From NCBI RefSeq assembly GCF_011008945.1, contig NZ_WYCT01000008.1, positions 1-54,116 on the forward strand: DNA of 54,116 nucleotides. Reading direction: 5' to 3'. Under the pieces are notes generated by a model that was not told the DNA's origin, made no database searches, and saw only the letters and a program-made list of their open reading frames with translations. Shown here piece after piece: positions 50,431 to 54,116 of this stretch. The stretch is from Streptomyces harenosi. GTDB lineage: Bacteria; Actinomycetota; Actinomycetes; Streptomycetales; Streptomycetaceae. The position numbers and the translations under genes were made by a program. Position 1 is the stretch's first letter; the number at the start of each line of letters is the position of its first letter.

Positions 50431-51081
50431 TCAGTCGGTGGCCGGGACCGGCTCCGGTTCGGCCGCCGCCTGGCCGGGCAGCGCCGACCTGGCCCGGCGC
50501 CTGAGCACCAGCACCGAGGTCAGGCCGATCAGCACGGCGGCCACCAGGCCGAGCCAGGAGAAGCGCTTGAGCCAGGACTCGGCGACGATGCCGACGTAGT
50601 AGATGACGGCGGTGGTGCCGCCCGCCCAGAGGATGCCGCCGAGCACGTTGGCGGTCAGGAACTTCCAGTACGGCATCCGCAGCACGCCTGCGAGCGGGCC
50701 GGCGAAGATGCGCAGCAGGGCGACGAAGCGGCCGAAGAAGACGGCCCACATGCCCCACTTCTGGAAGGACCGCTCGGCGGTGGCGACATGGCCCTCGCTG
50801 AAGTGCCGGGGGAACTTCCTCCCCAGCCAGGCCAGCAGCGGCCGTCCGCCCTTGCGGCCGATGGCGTAGCCGATGGAGTCGCCGATCACGGCGCCCGCGC
50901 TGGCGCACACGCCGAGGATCACGGGGTCGATGCCGGCGTGCTGGGAGGACAGCAGGGCCGCCGACACCAGGATGATCTCGCCCGGCAGCGGGATGCCCAG
51001 GCTCTCCAGACCGATGACCAGCCCCACGACGGCGTAGACGGCCACCGCGGGCACGGTGTCGAGCCACTCCTGGACGTGCAA
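50431..51081 (-). CDS. DedA family membrane protein
   Basis: A 216-residue integral membrane protein with the VTT/SNARE-associated domain. Family motifs are ESLGIPLPGEIILVSAALL (about 24-42), FQKWGMWAVFFGRFVALLRI with its essential Arg, and GPLAGVLRMPYWKF. DedA proteins are linked to phospholipid scrambling/undecaprenyl-phosphate recycling and membrane potential. TTG 51081 has GGGAGG 8 bases upstream; in-frame starts further up run through a terminator-like hairpin. Confidence 0.92.
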   Translation of the reverse strand: MHVQEWLDTVPAVAVYAVVGLVIGLESLGIPLPGEIILVSAALLSSQHAGIDPVILGVCASAGAVIGDSIGYAIGRKGGRPLLAWLGRKFPRHFSEGHVATAERSFQKWGMWAVFFGRFVALLRIFAGPLAGVLRMPYWKFLTANVLGGILWAGGTTAVIYYVGIVAESWLKRFSWLGLVAAVLIGLTSVLVLRRRARSALPGQAAAEPEPVPATD

Positions 51082-51115
51082 CGCCCCATCCTCCCGATTC
51101 GCGTCCCTGTTCCCG

Positions 51116-51159
51116 GGCTTCCCGGGCGTGCGCGCGAGGAGGCGCACGCCCGGGAAGCC
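51116..51159. terminator. strong hairpin between thioesterase and DedA genes
   Basis: A perfect 18-bp stem (51116-51133 with 51142-51159) and 8-base loop. On the minus strand it follows the thioesterase and precedes DedA, so it ends the former or attenuates the latter. Confidence 0.75.
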
Positions 51160-51243
51160 TACCGGTTCGCCGGTCCGCGCCCGCGCCTCACGGCGCCGCC
51201 GGTGACCAGGGACACGCGGGCCGCTCCCCCGCCGGACGGCAGC

Positions 51244-51269
51244 GGGCGGCGGGGGTGCGCCCGCCGCCC
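51244..51269 (-). terminator. terminator hairpin after the thioesterase
   Basis: GGGCGGCGGG and CCCGCCGCCC form a 10-bp stem with a 6-base loop, 10 bases past the stop on the minus strand. Confidence 0.65.
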
Positions 51270-51279
51270 GCGCGGGGTG

Positions 51280-51732
51280 TCAGCGGTTGGGGCGCAGGGT
51301 CCACAGGACCGTCATCTCCCCGGTGACGGCGCCGTCCTCGCGCCGGATGGCCACGCCGACCGGGAACTCCGGGCGCGTGCCCGCGTCGAGTTCGGCGACG
51401 ACCTCCGCGATCGGGCGGCCCAGCGTCGCCGTGGCGGTGACGGGCCCCAGCGCGACCTTCTTGAAGGCGATCTCGGCGTGGACCAGCAGCGGCACGGCGC
51501 GCGAGAGCTGGTCGCCGAAGGCGGCCAGGACGACCGCCCCGCTGGCCGACTCGCCGAGGGTGAACATGGCCCCGGCGTGCGGGCCGCCGACGTGGTTGTG
51601 GTACTCGCCCTGGTCGGGAAGGGCCAGCACGGCCTTCTCGGGCGTGGTCTCCAGGTATTCGAGGTTCAGGGTGCGAACCATCGGCACGGTGGCGGCGAGC
51701 ATCTCGCCGATCGACATCTGATCTGCGCTCAT
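51280..51732 (-). CDS. hotdog-fold thioesterase (PaaI/DUF4442-like)
   Basis: A 150-residue hotdog-fold protein. The long helix segment follows the conserved HNHVGGPHAGAMFTLGESASG, where the histidine/glycine pattern and acid (E) mark the acyl-CoA thioesterase active site. Probably a tetramer acting on a fatty or phenylacyl-CoA. Leaderless start at ATG 51732. Confidence 0.87.
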   Translation of the reverse strand: MSADQMSIGEMLAATVPMVRTLNLEYLETTPEKAVLALPDQGEYHNHVGGPHAGAMFTLGESASGAVVLAAFGDQLSRAVPLLVHAEIAFKKVALGPVTATATLGRPIAEVVAELDAGTRPEFPVGVAIRREDGAVTGEMTVLWTLRPNR

Positions 51733-51738
51733 GGCCGC

Positions 51739-51744
51739 ATGTTA
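51739..51744 (-). promoter_or_regulatory. -10 of leaderless thioesterase gene
   Basis: TAACAT on the minus strand ends exactly 6 bases before the ATG at 51732. Confidence 0.55.
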
Positions 51745-51864
51745 CCCACGAGTAGCCCGCGTGGCGACAGTCCGGCACCGGCTCGGGGCCACCGGCCCGC
51801 CGGGAGCGGGCCCGCCCGGGGACGGCGGGCGCGGCAAACCGGCACGGGAGGGCCGGAATCGCAT

Positions 51865-51894
51865 TTGGCAAGTCGGACGGGGTGCGGCGATAGT
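51865..51894 (+). promoter_or_regulatory. promoter of leaderless MFS gene
   Basis: TTGGCA (51865-51870), an 18-bp spacer and GATAGT (51889-51894), then 6 bases to the GTG at 51901. Confidence 0.6.
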
Positions 51895-51900
51895 CGGCCC

Positions 51901-53211
51901 GTGACCACCGCCGCCGCACCTTCCCGACGCCCCCGCAGACCCGCCTGGGCGGGCCGCAACTACTCCCTGTTGACCGCCGCCGCGGTGGTCACGAGCCTCG
52001 GCAGCCAGGGCGCGCTGATCGCCGCCGCGTTCGCCGTGCTGGAGGCCGGGGGCGACGGCGGGGACGTGGGCCTGGTGGCCGCCGCCCGCACCCTGCCGCT
52101 GGTGCTGTTCCTGCTGATCGGCGGCGCCGTCGCCGACCGCCTGCCGCGCCACCGGGTCATGGTCGCGGCCAACGCGCTGAACTGCCTGTCGCAGGCGGCC
52201 TTCGCCGCGCTCGTCCTGACCGGGGAGGCGCGCCTGTGGCAGATGATGCTGCTGACCGCGCTGGGCGGCACCGGCCAGGCTTTCTTCAGCCCGGCGGCCG
52301 AGGGGATGCTGATGTCCTCGGTCCAGGGCGACCAGGCGGGCCGGGCCTTCGCGGTGTTCCGGATGGCGATGCAGGGCGCCGCGCTCGGCGGGGCGGCGCT
52401 GGGCGGCGCGATGGTCGCCGTGATCGGCCCCGGCTGGGTGCTGGCGGCGGACGCCGCCGCCTTCGCGGTCGCCGGAGCGCTGCGCGGCCTGCTGGACGTG
52501 AGCCACATCCCGCCCCGGGAGCCGGGCGGCGGCCTGCTCGCCGATCTGCGGGAGGGCTGGCGCGAGGTGGCCGGCCGCCCGTGGCTGTGGGGCATCGTCG
52601 TCCAGTTCTCCATCGCCAACGCGGTCGTGGGCGCGGCCGACGCGGTCTACGGCCCCCTGGTGGCGCGCGACCACCTGGGCGGTGCGGGGCCCTGGGGCGT
52701 GGCGCTGGGGTTCTTCGGGGCCGGCACGGTCGCCGGCGCGCTGCTGATGACCCGCTGGAAACCGCGTCGTCTGCTGCTCGCGGGCACGCTGTGCGTCTTC
52801 CCGCTCGCCCTGCCGTCCGCCGCGCTCGCCGTCCCGGTCCCGATCGGGGCGCTGTGCGCGGTGATGTTCGTGACCGGCGTCACCCTGGAGGTGTTCGGCG
52901 TCTCCTGGATGACCGCGCTGCACCAGGAGATACCGGAGGACAAGCTCTCCCGGGTCTCGGCCTACGACTGGTTCGGCTCGGTGGCGCTGATGCCGCTGGC
53001 GACGGCGCTGGCGGGCCCGGCCGAGGAGGCGTTCGGGCGGACGCCCTCGCTGTGGGGCTGCGCCGCGCTGATCGTGGTGATGACGGCGGCGGTGCTGTGC
53101 GTGCCGGACGTGCGGAACCTGCGGCGCCGTACGAAGCACGTGACGCACGGCGGCCGGGAGTCCGGGGACGCCTCACCCGATGCCGAACGCCCCGTCGGGG
53201 GGCTCGGGTGA
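51901..53211 (+). CDS. MFS transporter
   Basis: A 436-residue major facilitator protein with about 12 membrane segments. The motif A loop is GGAVADRLPRHRVMV, and LLTALGGTGQAFFSPAAEGML resembles the enterobactin/macrolide exporter (EntS/MefA-like) branch. GTG start, leaderless. Its last 13 codons overlap the 3' end of the convergent spermidine-synthase-like gene. Substrate unknown. Confidence 0.88.
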   Translation: MTTAAAPSRRPRRPAWAGRNYSLLTAAAVVTSLGSQGALIAAAFAVLEAGGDGGDVGLVAAARTLPLVLFLLIGGAVADRLPRHRVMVAANALNCLSQAAFAALVLTGEARLWQMMLLTALGGTGQAFFSPAAEGMLMSSVQGDQAGRAFAVFRMAMQGAALGGAALGGAMVAVIGPGWVLAADAAAFAVAGALRGLLDVSHIPPREPGGGLLADLREGWREVAGRPWLWGIVVQFSIANAVVGAADAVYGPLVARDHLGGAGPWGVALGFFGAGTVAGALLMTRWKPRRLLLAGTLCVFPLALPSAALAVPVPIGALCAVMFVTGVTLEVFGVSWMTALHQEIPEDKLSRVSAYDWFGSVALMPLATALAGPAEEAFGRTPSLWGCAALIVVMTAAVLCVPDVRNLRRRTKHVTHGGRESGDASPDAERPVGGLG

Positions 53212-54018
53212 CGGTACGGCGTCCTCGTCCCGCACCGGGCGGGCGTCGCCGGTGAAGTCCCGCAGGGCGGCGCCGTGCTCGACCCGGGCGGGGAAGGCGT
53301 CGGCCGCGGTGAGCCGGGCGAGCGCGGCCACCGCCAGGGGCCGGTGGGACGCCGCCAGGATCGCGTTGCCGAACCGGCGCCCGCGCAGCACGCCCGGCTC
53401 GGCGATCAGCAGCAGTTCGGAGAAGACCTCCGCGAAGGTGGCGAGCTGGGAACGGAGGAAGGCGAACGGGGCGCCGTCGGCCAGGTTGGCCACGTACACG
53501 CCGTCGGCCCGCAGCACCCGCCCGGCCTCGCGGGCGTAGGCGACGGAGGTCAGGTGGGCGGGCACGCGTGAACCGCCGAACACGTCGGCCACCACCACGT
53601 CGGCACAGTCGCCGGGGGCGGCCTCCAGCCAGGCCCGGGCGTCGGCGGCGTGCAGGGCGACGGCGGCGCCGTCCGGGAGGGGCAGGTGCTCGGCGACCAG
53701 CTCCAGCAGGCCGCGGTCGGCCTCCACGACGTCCTGCCGGGAACCGGGGCGGGTCGCGGCCACGTACCGGGGCAGGGTGAGCGCGCCGCCGCCGAGGTGC
53801 AGCACGTCCAGCGCGCGCCCCGGGGCGGCGGCGGTGTCCAGCACGTGCCCGAGCCGGCGGGCGTACTCGAACTCCAGGTGCGCCGGGGCGTCGAGGTCGA
53901 CGTAGGACTGCGGCGCCCCGTCGACCGTCAGCAGCCAGGCGCGCTCCCGGTCCACGTCCGGCATCAGCTTGGCGGTGCCGTGATCGACGACGCGGCTCAC
54001 GGGTATCGGCTCGTTCAC
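53173..54018 (-). CDS. spermidine-synthase-like methyltransferase-fold protein
   Basis: A 281-residue class I SAM-fold protein. The glycine motif reads VLHLGGGALTLPRY; VEADRGLLELV carries the ribose acid; ADVVVADVFGGSRVP is the motif near the catalytic aspartate of aminopropyltransferases; the sheet and helices continue normally. GTG start, leaderless. True spermidine synthase activity is uncertain: many actinobacterial members are of unknown role. Its stop lies inside the convergent MFS gene. Confidence 0.85.
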   Translation of the reverse strand: MNEPIPVSRVVDHGTAKLMPDVDRERAWLLTVDGAPQSYVDLDAPAHLEFEYARRLGHVLDTAAAPGRALDVLHLGGGALTLPRYVAATRPGSRQDVVEADRGLLELVAEHLPLPDGAAVALHAADARAWLEAAPGDCADVVVADVFGGSRVPAHLTSVAYAREAGRVLRADGVYVANLADGAPFAFLRSQLATFAEVFSELLLIAEPGVLRGRRFGNAILAASHRPLAVAALARLTAADAFPARVEHGAALRDFTGDARPVRDEDAVPSPEPPDGAFGIG

Positions 54019-54024
54019 GGCACC

Positions 54025-54030
54025 ATTGTG
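54025..54030 (-). promoter_or_regulatory. -10 of leaderless spermidine-synthase-like gene
   Basis: CACAAT on the minus strand ends exactly 6 bases before the GTG at 54018. Confidence 0.5.
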
Positions 54031-54053
54031 CCGGTGCGGCGCCCCGCACCGGC
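54030..54053. other. 10-bp hairpin near the window end
   Basis: GCCGGTGCGG and CCGCACCGGC pair perfectly around CGCC. It may end a gene outside the window or lie in a promoter. The last 60 bases are GC-rich with no gene visible. Confidence 0.45.
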
Positions 54054-54116
54054 CGCGGACGGGGCCGGGGCAGGGCTCGGGGACGGGGCCCGGGAGCGGG
54101 GCCCGGGGGCCTGTCC

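Overview
The window looks like a chromosomal segment from a Streptomyces-type actinomycete. GC content is very high, codon third positions are almost all G or C, GTG and TTG starts are frequent, and many genes seem to be read from leaderless transcripts. Gene content agrees: F420-type oxidoreductase, ECF41 sigma factor, ROK and GntR/UTRA regulators, Lrp/AsnC pairs, PhoD with a PHO-box-like element, and several secreted proteins. I see no rRNA, tRNA, CRISPR array, prophage or intact insertion sequence. All calls come from reading the sequence; no database search was run.

Left part (1-16.1 kb): an MFS exporter diverges from a class I methyltransferase. Next come a small toxin-antitoxin-like pair (degenerate Fic/Doc protein and ribbon-helix-helix antitoxin), a MacB/FtsX-type ABC exporter with an LLM oxidoreductase behind it, and a GNAT enzyme. 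A 1026-residue secreted protein (DNRLRE region, beta-trefoil, cationic C-terminal tip) is followed at once by a small membrane protein, an arrangement resembling toxin plus immunity. A secreted PL9-type pectate lyase with a LacI-type operator and two tandem CNNM/CBS membrane proteins close this part.

Middle (16.1-32.8 kb): GC-rich tandem repeats, an SGNH hydrolase, purB with a coupled mismatch glycosylase gene that seems to start at CTG, ROK and GntR/UTRA regulators, an ECF41 sigma factor divergent from an alpha/beta hydrolase, PhoD behind a PHO-box-like repeat, a fused HTH_38/GbsR regulator divergent from a serine hydrolase, a membrane-anchored ACT-GNAT protein, and a trans-sulfuration PLP enzyme divergent from its probable Lrp regulator.

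Right part (32.8-54.1 kb): a DUF885 peptidase-like protein, an SDR, a rhodanese/Lrp divergent pair, sbcD-sbcC, a secreted I36-type peptidase inhibitor, a lipoprotein, a solute-binding protein without signal peptide, and mostly housekeeping or accessory enzymes: IMPACT/YigZ, CoA-binding protein, PobA-like hydroxylase, YbaK-like deacylase, XRE-cupin regulator with EamA exporter, two hexapeptide-repeat proteins, DedA, hotdog thioesterase, MFS and a spermidine-synthase-like protein.

The strongest candidates for something undescribed are the toxin/immunity-like pair at 7.96-11.4 kb and the degenerate-Fic toxin-antitoxin module at 2.3-2.9 kb, whose promoter and operator can be read directly.
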